From assembly GCA_003290465.1 (NCBI GenBank), contig CP030759.1, positions 536,672-600,671 of the forward strand: a stretch of DNA of 64,000 nucleotides. Reading direction: 5' to 3'. Below are positions 45,432 through 53,836 of the stretch, piece after piece. The notes below the pieces were generated by a model that did not search any database, had not been told where the DNA came from, and worked only from the letters and a program-made list of their open reading frames with translations. The DNA is from Candidatus Sumerlaea chitinivorans. GTDB taxonomy: Bacteria; Sumerlaeota; Sumerlaeia; Sumerlaeales; Sumerlaeaceae. Each line of letters opens with the position of its first letter. Within the stretch, counting starts at the first letter, position 1. Made by a program: the position numbers and the translations under genes.

Positions 45432-46838
45432 ATGAAGCGAAACGAATTGTTGTCCGTCCCGGTTGCCGTCTTCGGAGCGGCACGTAGTGGCATCGCAAGT
45501 GCCAAGCTGCTGTTGCGCCAAGGAAATAGCCGCGTTCGTGTCCTTGACGAGGTGCCCGGAGGGGAGTCAGCGCGCGTTCGTATAGCTGCCGCCTTGGCTG
45601 CGGAGGATTTGCACGCTGTTTACTTGGGGCGCGAAGAGTGCATGAAAGCCCTCGAGGGTGTTGGGGTAATGGTCAAAAGCCCCGGCATTCCGCAAGACAA
45701 TCCCGTTGTGCTTTGCGCACGTGAGCGTGGCATTCGCATCATTAGTGAAATCGAACTTGCTGCGGCATTTGCTCATCCCAAAGCGAAAATCGTTGCGGTC
45801 ACGGGTACGAATGGAAAGACAACCACGACTGCGTGGCTTGCCCACATCCTGAAGGGAGCCGGCCTAAATGCTGTTGCCTGTGGCAACATCGGGGAAGCCT
45901 GGGCCAACGTGGTGGATCGCCCCGAGTTTCAAAGCGAGAACGCCGCCTTTGCCCTCGAGGTCTCGAGCTTCCAGCTTGAGGACATTGAGGATTTCAGTCC
46001 CCACGTCGCCGTTCTTACGAATTTGGCACCCGATCACTTGGACCGTTACGCCGACTATGCTGCTTATGTGGCGGCCAAACGCAACATCCTAAGGGCCATG
46101 CCTCCTCAGGCAGCCCTTGTCTGGAATTGGGACAATCCCGATAGTCACGCGTTTGCCCAGAACATTTTGCCTCGCTCATGCCCATTTTCGGCCCATACAG
46201 ATCCCCAAGCTGCCGAATCAGCATGGGTGCACAATGGTGTGATGATGCTTCGGTGCAGTGGGGGAGAACAGCGGCTTGCGGAGGTGTCTACGCTCCCTCT
46301 GCCGGGGCGTCACAATTTGGAAAATGCTCTTGCTGCAGCGCTTGCTGCAGCTCTTGCCGGCGTGGAGACCGACGCAATTCGCCGCGGGCTCGCCACATTC
46401 CAAGGTGTTGAGCATCGCATCGAATTTTGTGGGGAGTTGGGTGGAGTACGGTTTTACAACGACTCCAAAGCCACCAACTTAGATTCCGTAGAAAAGGCCC
46501 TTCAGAGTTTCGCAGACCCTATTGTGTTGATTGCAGGGGGACGGGATAAGAAGAGCGACTATGCTACGCTATCGGACTTGGTCCGCACTCGCGTGAAGGC
46601 CCTTGTGACAATCGGCGAGGCCGCGCCACTCATCGAAGCGGCGTGGGGCAAACTTGTGCCTACCCAGCGTGCAACAACTATGGAGGACGCGGTCCGCTGC
46701 GCCGCAGAGCTGGCCGCCGCCGGCGACGTCGTCCTGCTCTCGCCTGCCTGTGCCAGCTACGATATGTACGCTAACTACGAAGAGCGCGGCCGAGATTTCA
46801 AAGCCTGCGTCGCGCGGCTCATCGAGGAATCGCACTGA
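45432..46838 (+). CDS. murD: UDP-N-acetylmuramoylalanine--D-glutamate ligase
   Basis: 468 residues from ATG 45432; a TTG at 45393 that overlaps the previous stop is an alternative. It adds D-Glu to UDP-MurNAc-L-Ala in murein synthesis. The P-loop GTNGKTTTT is at 125-133, and LEVSSFQLE and LAPDHLDRY give the Mur-ligase signature. The N-terminal domain (GAARSGIASAKLL) binds UDP. It is isolated from the other mur/fts genes normally found in the dcw cluster. It converges on purH. Confidence 0.95.
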   Translation: MKRNELLSVPVAVFGAARSGIASAKLLLRQGNSRVRVLDEVPGGESARVRIAAALAAEDLHAVYLGREECMKALEGVGVMVKSPGIPQDNPVVLCARERGIRIISEIELAAAFAHPKAKIVAVTGTNGKTTTTAWLAHILKGAGLNAVACGNIGEAWANVVDRPEFQSENAAFALEVSSFQLEDIEDFSPHVAVLTNLAPDHLDRYADYAAYVAAKRNILRAMPPQAALVWNWDNPDSHAFAQNILPRSCPFSAHTDPQAAESAWVHNGVMMLRCSGGEQRLAEVSTLPLPGRHNLENALAAALAAALAGVETDAIRRGLATFQGVEHRIEFCGELGGVRFYNDSKATNLDSVEKALQSFADPIVLIAGGRDKKSDYATLSDLVRTRVKALVTIGEAAPLIEAAWGKLVPTQRATTMEDAVRCAAELAAAGDVVLLSPACASYDMYANYEERGRDFKACVARLIEESH

Positions 46839-46954
46839 GTGCAGAGGGGAGCTACCGACAGTGACTGACGTCGGCGCCAGGCCGCTTTGCTGCTGACCGC
46901 CGCGCCGTGGATGGATCAAGTGCCCTGCGCCAGCCCCGCAGTTGAGCTTGCCAG

Positions 46955-48520
46955 TCAGTGTCTAAAGTGCCGCATTCCCGTGAACACCATGATGAGGCCG
47001 TGTTCGTCCGCCGCTGCAATTACCTCGTCGTCGCGCACGCTTCCACCGGGTTGAATGATGGCCCGAATACCGATTTGTGCCGCCCGATCCACATTATCGC
47101 GGAAGGGGAAGAATGCATCGCTCGCCATATAGGCGCCCCGCACCGGCGATTGCGCTTTTACTGCTGCAATGTTCGTGGAATCAATCCGGCTCATTTGCCC
47201 AGCTCCAATTCCAATCGTGGCGTCGCGCGAGGTGTAGACGATCGCATTCGACTTTACGAATTTTGCGACTTTCCACGCGAAAAGAAGGGCTTCGAGATCA
47301 TCCTCCGTCGGTTGGGCCTTCGTCACGACTCGCAGATCCTCTTTGCGAATCATGCCAAGGTCACGAGTTTGAACCAGCACCCCGCCGACCACACTTCGCA
47401 GCATCCGTTGCGGATAGAGTTGAGTGAACGGCCCCGTCTCGAGGAGCCGCACATTCTTTTTCATTCTCAGGATCTCGAGTGCGTCGCCATCGAAGGCGGG
47501 GGCGATGACTGCCTCCACGAAGAGATCACTCATAGCTTCAGCCGTGGCACGGTCAACCGCGCGGTTGAAACCGATTACGCCCCCGAAAGCGCTCACGGGG
47601 TCGCACGCTCTCGCAGCCCGAAACGCCTGATCAAGGGTCGTGGCGCGCGCCACGCCGCACGGATTATTATGCTTGATGATCGCGCACGTCGGCTCCTCGA
47701 ACGCCCGCACGATCTCCAGAGCCGAATCTAAGTCAATGATGTTGTTATACGACAGCTCTTTGCCATGGAGTTGCCGGGCACTCGCCACCGACGTCTCATC
47801 TTTTGGGTTATTCCAATAGAATGCGGCCTGCTGATGGGGATTCTCACCGTAACGCAGATCTTGGATTTTCGGCAGCGATAGCGCTAAGTGCGGGGGGAAT
47901 TCTGACAGCTCCTCTCCGGCCGGCTGTGTCGGGTGTTTACGGCTGAGGTAATCCGCGATTGTGCAATCGTACTCGGAGGTCATCCGGAAAACCGCTGCTG
48001 CCAATTCTGCACGCTTACGCGCTGCCTGCTCAGCTCCGGCATCGAGGGCCCCCAAGATCTCACCGTACTGCGACGGATGAGCCGCAACCGCGACAGAGGC
48101 ATGGTTCTTGGCCGCTGCCCGCAGCAAGGCCACGCCACCGATGTCTATTTGTTCAATGGCTTCAGCAAGCGTGACGTTGGGCTTGGCGATGGTCTCCGCG
48201 AAAGGGTACAGATTCACAACTACAACATCAATCGGCGCGATACCCTCCCGCGCTAACAATTCCATATCCTCAGGCACATCGCGCCGCGCAAGAATGCCCG
48301 CGAAAATCTTTGGGTGGAGGGTCTTGACACGCCCACCCAAAATCTCAGCCTGGCCCGTGTACTCCGCGATGCTTGTGCAGGCGATATTCTGTTGCTGAAG
48401 GTAACTTAGTGTCCCACCTGTGGAAAGTATGTCGAATCCGCGTGCTTGCAGGCCGCGCGCCAGTTCCTCGACACCATCTTTCGAATAAACGCTAATAAGT
48501 GCAAACTTTTTACCCTTCAT
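46955..48520 (-). CDS. purH: Bifunctional AICAR transformylase/IMP cyclohydrolase
   Basis: 521 residues. The N-terminal part (about 1-200) is IMP cyclohydrolase (MGS-like fold, [21 protein letters not shown]); the C-terminal part is AICAR formyltransferase with KHNNPCGVA in the middle and [23 protein letters not shown] near the end. It makes the last two steps to IMP. The ATG sits in the arm of a perfect hairpin (see 48513-48539). The gene lies 215 nt downstream of the BMC flavoprotein gene on the same strand, but nothing shows that they share a transcript. Confidence 0.95.
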   Translation of the reverse strand: MKGKKFALISVYSKDGVEELARGLQARGFDILSTGGTLSYLQQQNIACTSIAEYTGQAEILGGRVKTLHPKIFAGILARRDVPEDMELLAREGIAPIDVVVVNLYPFAETIAKPNVTLAEAIEQIDIGGVALLRAAAKNHASVAVAAHPSQYGEILGALDAGAEQAARKRAELAAAVFRMTSEYDCTIADYLSRKHPTQPAGEELSEFPPHLALSLPKIQDLRYGENPHQQAAFYWNNPKDETSVASARQLHGKELSYNNIIDLDSALEIVRAFEEPTCAIIKHNNPCGVARATTLDQAFRAARACDPVSAFGGVIGFNRAVDRATAEAMSDLFVEAVIAPAFDGDALEILRMKKNVRLLETGPFTQLYPQRMLRSVVGGVLVQTRDLGMIRKEDLRVVTKAQPTEDDLEALLFAWKVAKFVKSNAIVYTSRDATIGIGAGQMSRIDSTNIAAVKAQSPVRGAYMASDAFFPFRDNVDRAAQIGIRAIIQPGGSVRDDEVIAAADEHGLIMVFTGMRHFRH

Positions 48521-48539
48521 GGCCGCTCACCATGAAGGG
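48513..48539 (-). promoter_or_regulatory. Hairpin covering the purH start codon
   Basis: CCCTTCATG (48513-48521) pairs perfectly with CATGAAGGG (48531-48539) across a nine-nt loop. In the mRNA the ribosome site GGTGAG lies in the loop and the purH ATG in the 3' arm. An in-frame-independent ATG at 48533 opens an eight-codon leader that ends at TAA 48510, overlapping the purH start. Confidence 0.5.
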
Positions 48540-48734
48540 CTCGACACGGCGTTCGCAATCACGAAATGAAGGTCGTTGAGCCCTTGCTGAACCGCTGGTC
48601 TCGCCTGTTGGCCCAAAAGGTAAGAACGACATGTGTCAGCAATCAATCAGCGGAAGGTGTTGGCAAGGATAAGCGATTGGCGAATTCCCCACCTCCTCAC
48701 GTCCGGAATGACGTCCTCGCCACAGCGGTCGCAG

Positions 48735-49553
48735 CTACTCGCTGCGAAGGTGAATCCCGTAGCGCTGTGCGCTATCCCTTGCTTCGTCCGTGATGATAGC
48801 GTCTGGTTCGTGCACCAGTTCTTTTGCGCCGCGCGAGGACGCTCGCCATACATCTTCTGCCGTGATAAATTGCCGCCGCTTTTGCGGTCGAACCCGCGCG
48901 AGGCGTTGCGGGGTTTCGTTGATGGGCACATGGAAAGCTTCATCCACAGCCGCTACGAGTTCGCTTGGCGGCACAAAGCGTAATCCAAGCTGTTCCAACG
49001 CGTGAAAGTGGTCTTCCGCAGCTCGCACCAACCGCGGGGGGACCACTGCTTGCCCGAAACAGAACTGGCGCACCGTTGCAAGATCCAGCGCGACTATCAC
49101 CGGTTTGCCGTGTTCCACAAAATGGGAGACCAACTGTGTGGGGATCGAATCCGCAATTCCCACAGCAATCTTCGCCGCCGAGTTTAGGGAGAGTGAGGCG
49201 ATAATGAGCGCATCGCACTGCTTAGAGAGTGTATGGAGCGCCGCTTCTCCGGCGTCCTCGATAAATTCTCGCGCACCTCGAAGCCGGATGCGGGCTCTTT
49301 CTAAGCCCACCAAAACAGCGTAAGATTGGCTTGCGACAACACTGAGCGTGTGGCCGCGGGCGGCGAGTGCTGCACAGTGATCAAATACCGCATCGTCGGG
49401 CTCCCGTGCTCCGCTAAACAGCAGCGCCAAGTGCTTGCGCGTGGCTACACGGAGAGGTGCCTGCGTGCCGTTTTCAAATTCCGACAGCACACGCACCACC
49501 GTCTCACGCACGAGAGTGCGTAATTGTTCCTCGCTAAATCGAGATTCTGCCAT
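48735..49553 (-). CDS. BMC-associated flavoprotein (CoaC/Dfp-like)
   Basis: 272 residues. Residues 7-25 (SEEQLRTLVRETVVRVLSE) form an amphipathic helix like the encapsulation peptides of PduP/EutC-type lumen enzymes. Residues 40-200 match the HFCD/Flavoprotein fold, with the FMN-binding-type stretch LIIASLSLNSAAKIAVGIAD at 116-135 and KPVIVALDLATV. The C-terminal 229-268 segment (FITAEDVWRAS, AIITDEARDSAQRYGI) resembles the ITPLARDxAxxxGI tail seen in other microcompartment proteins. It follows the shell gene by 81 nt on the same strand, separated by a strong hairpin. The enzyme activity is unknown; FMN-dependent decarboxylase or redox chemistry is inferred. Confidence 0.72.
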   Translation of the reverse strand: MAESRFSEEQLRTLVRETVVRVLSEFENGTQAPLRVATRKHLALLFSGAREPDDAVFDHCAALAARGHTLSVVASQSYAVLVGLERARIRLRGAREFIEDAGEAALHTLSKQCDALIIASLSLNSAAKIAVGIADSIPTQLVSHFVEHGKPVIVALDLATVRQFCFGQAVVPPRLVRAAEDHFHALEQLGLRFVPPSELVAAVDEAFHVPINETPQRLARVRPQKRRQFITAEDVWRASSRGAKELVHEPDAIITDEARDSAQRYGIHLRSE

Positions 49554-49567
49554 GACGACCTATATGA

Positions 49568-49601
49568 GTGTGCGGTCCGCCCCCGCGAGCGGACCGCACA
49601 C
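49568..49601 (-). other. Perfect 13-bp intercistronic hairpin
   Basis: GTGTGCGGTCCGC (49568-49580) and GCGGACCGCACAC (49589-49601), eight-nt loop. It lies between the shell gene (stop 49635) and the flavoprotein gene (start 49553). No T-run follows on the minus strand, so it is more likely an mRNA-stabilising or attenuating element than a full terminator. Confidence 0.7.
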
Positions 49602-49634
49602 CTGAACTTTCATGTTGGAAAAATTGCGACTCCC

Positions 49635-49922
49635 TTAGCCTTTGGGGAGGATCTTCTCCAGATCCGAATGCGGCCGCGGAATGACGTGCACGCTGATGAG
49701 TTCCCCGACGCGACGAGCCGCAGCCGCTCCCGCATCTGTCGCCGCTTTCACGGCTCCCACGTCGCCGCGGACCATCACGGTCACCAGTCCGCCGCCAACA
49801 TGTTCTTTCCCAATCAAGCGGACGTTGGCTGCTTTCACCATCGCATCCGCCGCTTCAATGGAACCCACAAGGCCACGCGTTTCAATCAATCCTAATGCGT
49901 TGCCGTAGATCTCCTCTGCCAT
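49635..49922 (-). CDS. Bacterial microcompartment hexameric shell protein (BMC-H)
   Basis: 95 residues from ATG 49922, the length of single-domain PduA/EutM/CcmK proteins; GAGGAGA lies nine nt upstream, which rejects the longer frame to 49940. It has the full family pattern: [20 protein letters not shown], the pore loop [14 protein letters not shown] (VGGG where PduA has IGSG), [14 protein letters not shown], and the edge motif [14 protein letters not shown]. Six copies form a shell tile. No BMC-P or BMC-T gene is near, so the shell must be completed from another locus. Confidence 0.95.
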   Translation of the reverse strand: MAEEIYGNALGLIETRGLVGSIEAADAMVKAANVRLIGKEHVGGGLVTVMVRGDVGAVKAATDAGAAAARRVGELISVHVIPRPHSDLEKILPKG

Positions 49923-49960
49923 CGGTTTGGCTCTCCTCAAGGTGTTTTGCTACATTTGAA

Positions 49961-49996
49961 CAGTGTCACTGTAGGGACCTGCCGCACGTGTGTCAA
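49961..49996 (-). promoter_or_regulatory. Sigma-70-type promoter of the BMC genes
   Basis: On the minus strand TTGACA (49991-49996) is followed after exactly 17 nt by TACAGT (49968-49973). Transcription would start near 49961, giving a leader of about 39 nt. An 11-nt inverted repeat CAGTG-T-CACTG (49961-49971) overlaps the -10 box and could bind a repressor. Confidence 0.6.
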
Positions 49997-50135
49997 GAGC
50001 ACAAAATCGAGAAAATAAAACCCATCGCGTAAATCCACCGGTACGTGCATTGCCGCAAATGCGCTTCCGCTCAATCGGTCTCTGCCCCACGGAAATTCTT
50101 GCCTGCTTTACCCGACGCGTTAGAAGAGTTCGGTA

Positions 50136-51365
50136 ATGCAAGAGCACAATACAATGAACTCAACGCCTCCGCCTGCCGGATGGCGAGGCGACCGAATCTT
50201 ACGCCGCGCACTGCTTGCGCTTCTGATTCTGCTCGATGTCGGCCTTGTTCTTGCCCTTTTGGCATATCTCAAGCCTGTGATCGTGTGGAGCCTTAACGTT
50301 CTTTCCCCGTTTTTCGTCGCGTTGCTCGTGGCCTACATCTTTAATCCATTTGTTTCCATGATTCAGCGGCAATTCCGGCTCGCACGCACCGCAGCGGTGA
50401 CAGTGGGCTACGCAATCATCCTGTCGGTCACCGTCACCGTTTTCGCAGTGCTTTTGCCTATTGTTTATGTGCAACTGCGAACCGGGGTGCACAACCTCGT
50501 GCAAGCAACGCCAATGGCCATCGCTGCTATTTCGGAACGCTTGCAGCTGCAGGTGTCGCAGGAGGATATTGCTCGGCTGCAGGAGGCTCTTGCTGGCCGA
50601 CTTGACCTCGACAGAATGGTAAATGAAGCCGGCCCTACGCTGAAAGGCCTGTTCCGCGAAGTGGTCGCTACCGCCTCCTCTCTCACTCGCCTTGCCGTCG
50701 ACGCCATAAAGTATTCGTTAGGATTCATCGCGTTTTCCGTCTTCGTCGCGATGATTACTTTCTACTTTCTCGTGGATTTTGGCCGCATCGGGCCGATCAT
50801 GGCCATTCTCGTCCCGCCTCAACACCGCGAACGAGTGTTTTCCCTCTGGAAGGAAATGGACCGAGCCCTTGGGGGTTTCCTGCGGGGGCAGCTCACGGTG
50901 TGCGTGATCATAGGTGTCCTTTACAGCATCGCCCTCATGCTTTTGGGCATGAAGCACTACGCGATCCTCATTGGATTTCTGGCGGGATTTGGAAACCTGA
51001 TCCCCTACGCGGGTCCCGTTTTAGGGGCGGTCCCGACCATGCTTTGGATCGTCTTCGGGCCCGCCTATCCTGACCTCAACGCGAAGCTGATGGGTATCGG
51101 TGCGGTTATTCTGGTCAGTATCGCAATCCAGTCTCTCGATGGCTTTTTTCTCCAGCCCCGCATTGTGGGAAAGGGGGCAGGACTTCACCCGGTCTTGGTT
51201 CTTATCGCTTTAGTGATCGGCTCACAATTTGGTTTGGGCGGACTCATTCTTGCCGTGCCGTGCGCAATCGTAGCACGCGTCCTTATGCGAGAACTCTGGT
51301 GGCGGCCTTTAGCGGAACGACGCAGACGGCAAGCCCTTGAGACTGCTTCCACGTCCTCCCAATAG
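50136..51365 (+). CDS. AI-2E family transporter (PerM-like)
   Basis: 409 residues with about eight membrane segments and a soluble loop at about 120-190, as in the AI-2E (PerM/TqsA) family of permeases. LILLDVGLVLALLAYLKPVIVW opens the first segment, and the conserved block FLRGQLTVCVIIGVLYS, FGNLIPYAGPVLGAVPTMLW is present. Members export signalling molecules or exchange cations for protons; the substrate is unassigned. It is divergent from the BMC shell gene. ATG 50136 or 50154 can start it. Confidence 0.85.
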   Translation: MQEHNTMNSTPPPAGWRGDRILRRALLALLILLDVGLVLALLAYLKPVIVWSLNVLSPFFVALLVAYIFNPFVSMIQRQFRLARTAAVTVGYAIILSVTVTVFAVLLPIVYVQLRTGVHNLVQATPMAIAAISERLQLQVSQEDIARLQEALAGRLDLDRMVNEAGPTLKGLFREVVATASSLTRLAVDAIKYSLGFIAFSVFVAMITFYFLVDFGRIGPIMAILVPPQHRERVFSLWKEMDRALGGFLRGQLTVCVIIGVLYSIALMLLGMKHYAILIGFLAGFGNLIPYAGPVLGAVPTMLWIVFGPAYPDLNAKLMGIGAVILVSIAIQSLDGFFLQPRIVGKGAGLHPVLVLIALVIGSQFGLGGLILAVPCAIVARVLMRELWWRPLAERRRRQALETASTSSQ

Positions 51366-51653
51366 TTGTGGCTGGGAACTGGAAAACGCTCCTCACCTTT
51401 GCCACCCGGAAGTGAGTGGGCGAGTGAAACCCTATAGCGCAGCACAATGCGTTTCTCCTGCGAAAGAAATGGGCCGTGCCTGTGTTGGCCTGTCTTTAAG
51501 AGCTCGGGGGCCCTGCCCAAGCCGTCAGCAAAGTGCCTGCGAACGAAGGGGTTCGGATGGGATCCCCGACTTGGATACCGGCTTGCCTCCAAGTCAACAG
51601 GGGAGTGCATGAACCTCTGGTGAAGAGAAAACTGCCCTCACGAACGTAGCGGG
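51366..51653. other. Spacer between AI-2E gene and tRNA-Arg
   Basis: 288 bp with no gene. It contains short open frames lacking ribosome sites. Nothing else is recognised. Confidence 0.4.
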
Positions 51654-51728
51654 TAGCCCTGGCAGGATTCGAACCTGCGACCAACGGTTTAGGAAACCGC
51701 TGCTCTATCCTTGCTGAGCTACAGGGCC
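51654..51728 (-). tRNA. tRNA-Arg, anticodon CCT
   Basis: 75 nt cloverleaf on the minus strand. The acceptor GGCCCTG pairs with CAGGGCT (first pair G-U), the D arm is GCTC/GAGC, the anticodon stem is GCGGT/ACCGT with loop TTCCTAA, giving CCT (51691-51693) for AGG codons, and the T arm is GCAGG-TTCGAAT-CCTGC. The discriminator is A. The CCA end is not encoded. Confidence 0.95.
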
Positions 51729-51968
51729 ATAAGTGGCGGTCGTCCAAGAATTATTCTTCTGACGCTTGAACTATTCCCGGCCAGACTCTTATCTTCCGCT
51801 TTCCTCTCCCGAGAGCTACTTGTGCGCCGCTTTCCAAAGGCACTTTCCCAAGGTTCTCTGCGCACTACCAATCGAACCCGTGCTCACTTGGTTCCCGTAT
51901 TTTTCTGGATAAAAGTTGCATGTCCGCGGTAATTGCTCGGTCAACATCATGCTCAGGAGGCCATACCT

Positions 51969-53150
51969 ATGCCGCGCCGTGCAGTCATTATCGTACTCGA
52001 CAGTGTCGGAATCGGTGAGTTGCCCGATGCCCACCTTTTTGGCGACGAAGGAAGTAATACGCTCGGCAATCTCTCGCGAGCTTTTCCTGACGGCTTACGC
52101 CTTCCCAACATGGCAAAACTTGGTCTCGGCAACATCGCCGAACTTCGGGGGGTGCCACCGGATCCGCAAGCGATCGGCGGCTGGGGGAAGTGCGCGGAAA
52201 AGAGCATGGCGAAGGATACCACATTAGGGCACTGGGAGATTGCGGGAATCATTTCCGAGAAACCGTTCCCAACGTACCCCAACGGCTTTCCCCCGGAAAT
52301 CATTCAGGAGTTTGAACGGCGCATCGGGCGTGGCACGTTAGGCAATATCCCTGCAAGCGGGACGGAGATCATTCAGAAGCTCGGCGATGAGCACGTCCGC
52401 ACGGGAAAGCCGATTGTCTACACGAGTGCGGATAGCGTCTTCCAAATTGCCGCCCACGAGGAGGTCATTCCGCTGGAAGAACTCTACGAAATGTGCCGGA
52501 TTGCGCGCGAGCTCCTCGATGGTCCGCACCGCGTCGGGCGCGTGATTGCCCGCCCGTTCATCGGAACCTCCGGCAATTACACCCGCACCCGCAACCGACG
52601 TGATTTCTCAGTTCCACCGCCGCGTCCTACCATTCTGGACCGGCTCAAGGAAAATGGATATGCAGTGATTGGCGTGGGCAAAATAGGGGACATTTTTGCC
52701 CACACAGGCCTGACCCACGAAATCCACACCGGAGCTAACGAGAAAGGTATCTTAGCCACCCTTGTCCAGCTCAACGAGGCGCCTGATGGCCTTATCTTTA
52801 CGAACCTTGTGGATACCGACATGATCTACGGGCACCGCAACGACACGGTCGGTTATCGCGCGTCTTTGGAAGAGTTCGATTCCTATCTGCCAAAGATTCT
52901 AAGCGCGCTGCAACCCGAGGATCTGTTGATCATCACGGCCGATCACGGATGCGATCCCACGACACCCAGCACCGACCACTCGCGGGAGTATGTTCCGCTT
53001 CTGGTCTATTCAAAGGCGATGCCGCATGGCGTAAATCTTGGTACCCGCGAAACCTTTGCTGATACCGCCGCAACCATCGCCGAGTTCTTCAATATCGCGT
53101 GGGATGGGCCCGGCACAAGCTACTTGCGGCAGGTGTTGCCCCAACCATAG
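51969..53150 (+). CDS. deoB: Phosphopentomutase
   Basis: 393 residues from ATG 51969, with AGGAGG nine nt upstream. It interconverts ribose-1-/deoxyribose-1-phosphate and the 5-phosphates during nucleoside breakdown or salvage. It is a Mn-dependent alkaline-phosphatase-superfamily enzyme: [16 protein letters not shown] at the N-terminus (with the metal-binding Asp), the GNLSRAFP and [12 protein letters not shown] blocks, and the C-terminal metal site [20 protein letters not shown]. No deoC or nucleoside phosphorylase is beside it. It lies about 2 kb from the BMC genes. Confidence 0.95.
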   Translation: MPRRAVIIVLDSVGIGELPDAHLFGDEGSNTLGNLSRAFPDGLRLPNMAKLGLGNIAELRGVPPDPQAIGGWGKCAEKSMAKDTTLGHWEIAGIISEKPFPTYPNGFPPEIIQEFERRIGRGTLGNIPASGTEIIQKLGDEHVRTGKPIVYTSADSVFQIAAHEEVIPLEELYEMCRIARELLDGPHRVGRVIARPFIGTSGNYTRTRNRRDFSVPPPRPTILDRLKENGYAVIGVGKIGDIFAHTGLTHEIHTGANEKGILATLVQLNEAPDGLIFTNLVDTDMIYGHRNDTVGYRASLEEFDSYLPKILSALQPEDLLIITADHGCDPTTPSTDHSREYVPLLVYSKAMPHGVNLGTRETFADTAATIAEFFNIAWDGPGTSYLRQVLPQP

Positions 53151-53365
53151 CGTATAGCCCCCGGTGAAGTGCAGGTTTGGATCGCCACCTAGGCTCGCGC
53201 CCTCCTGCCGAGCAATAGGTTCATCGCGCGGGGCGGAAGATTGTGCACGTTGGGTGGGCGCCTACGCCACGCCCGTTCCCTTTCCCTGAGGCCCGTTCAC
53301 GGGGGAGCCTCCTCCGTGCGTCTCGTCCCCCGAGGTTTAGCTCGGTCAACATTCGCACGTGGTCC

Positions 53366-53836
53366 TCACGCAGCATGACGCTGCTCGACCCATCTCAGGA
53401 AATCATTCAGGTACTGAGACGCCCATTCTTTTGCTGCTGCGGCAAAAGGAGCCCGAGGCGCCCGTTTGCACCAGATGTCCTCGCCTGCGCGCTCTGCCGT
53501 CAGCCACTTGTATTCATGGATGCTTCGTAAGATAGCTTGGGCTTGTTTTTCGGGGACATAGATGCCCAAGAGCTTAAAAACAGCTCGACGTGCCGGATTT
53601 CGGCCGAGTGCGCCTCGTACCAATGGACGCGGCACGCCTGCCTCTTCCGGGGGAAGTGCGCCGCGCTCAACCAGCAGTCGCGAGCGAGGCTCGAGCTCGC
53701 GAAGCCCAACCTGAAACCGGCTGGCGTTCTCACGCTCCTGACGATATTCCGCGAGCTGCGAAAAGCAAACTGGACAATACGGCTCCGGCGAATTCACATA
53801 TTGGCTACAACAATGGTTCACCGTCTTCGACCACAT
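53366..53836 (-). CDS. Small conserved-looking protein with N-terminal Cys pair
   Basis: 156 residues from ATG 53836, which has AAGGAGG nine nt upstream. An N-terminal CPVC pair and nearby Cys suggest a half zinc site. The C-terminal 60 residues, IYVPEKQAQAILRSIHEYKW then LTAERAGEDIW and ASQYLNDFLRWVEQ, look like a helical conserved domain I cannot name but resemble tails of some DUF4032-type proteins. The ribosome site overlaps the loop and 3' arm of a seven-bp hairpin (53842-53860). Confidence 0.55.
   Translation of the reverse strand: MWSKTVNHCCSQYVNSPEPYCPVCFSQLAEYRQERENASRFQVGLRELEPRSRLLVERGALPPEEAGVPRPLVRGALGRNPARRAVFKLLGIYVPEKQAQAILRSIHEYKWLTAERAGEDIWCKRAPRAPFAAAAKEWASQYLNDFLRWVEQRHAA

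Noticed and set aside
46955-49922. purH as part of the microcompartment operon
   Set aside because: Same strand, but a 215-nt gap and its own start-site structure; purH is a housekeeping gene without a targeting peptide.
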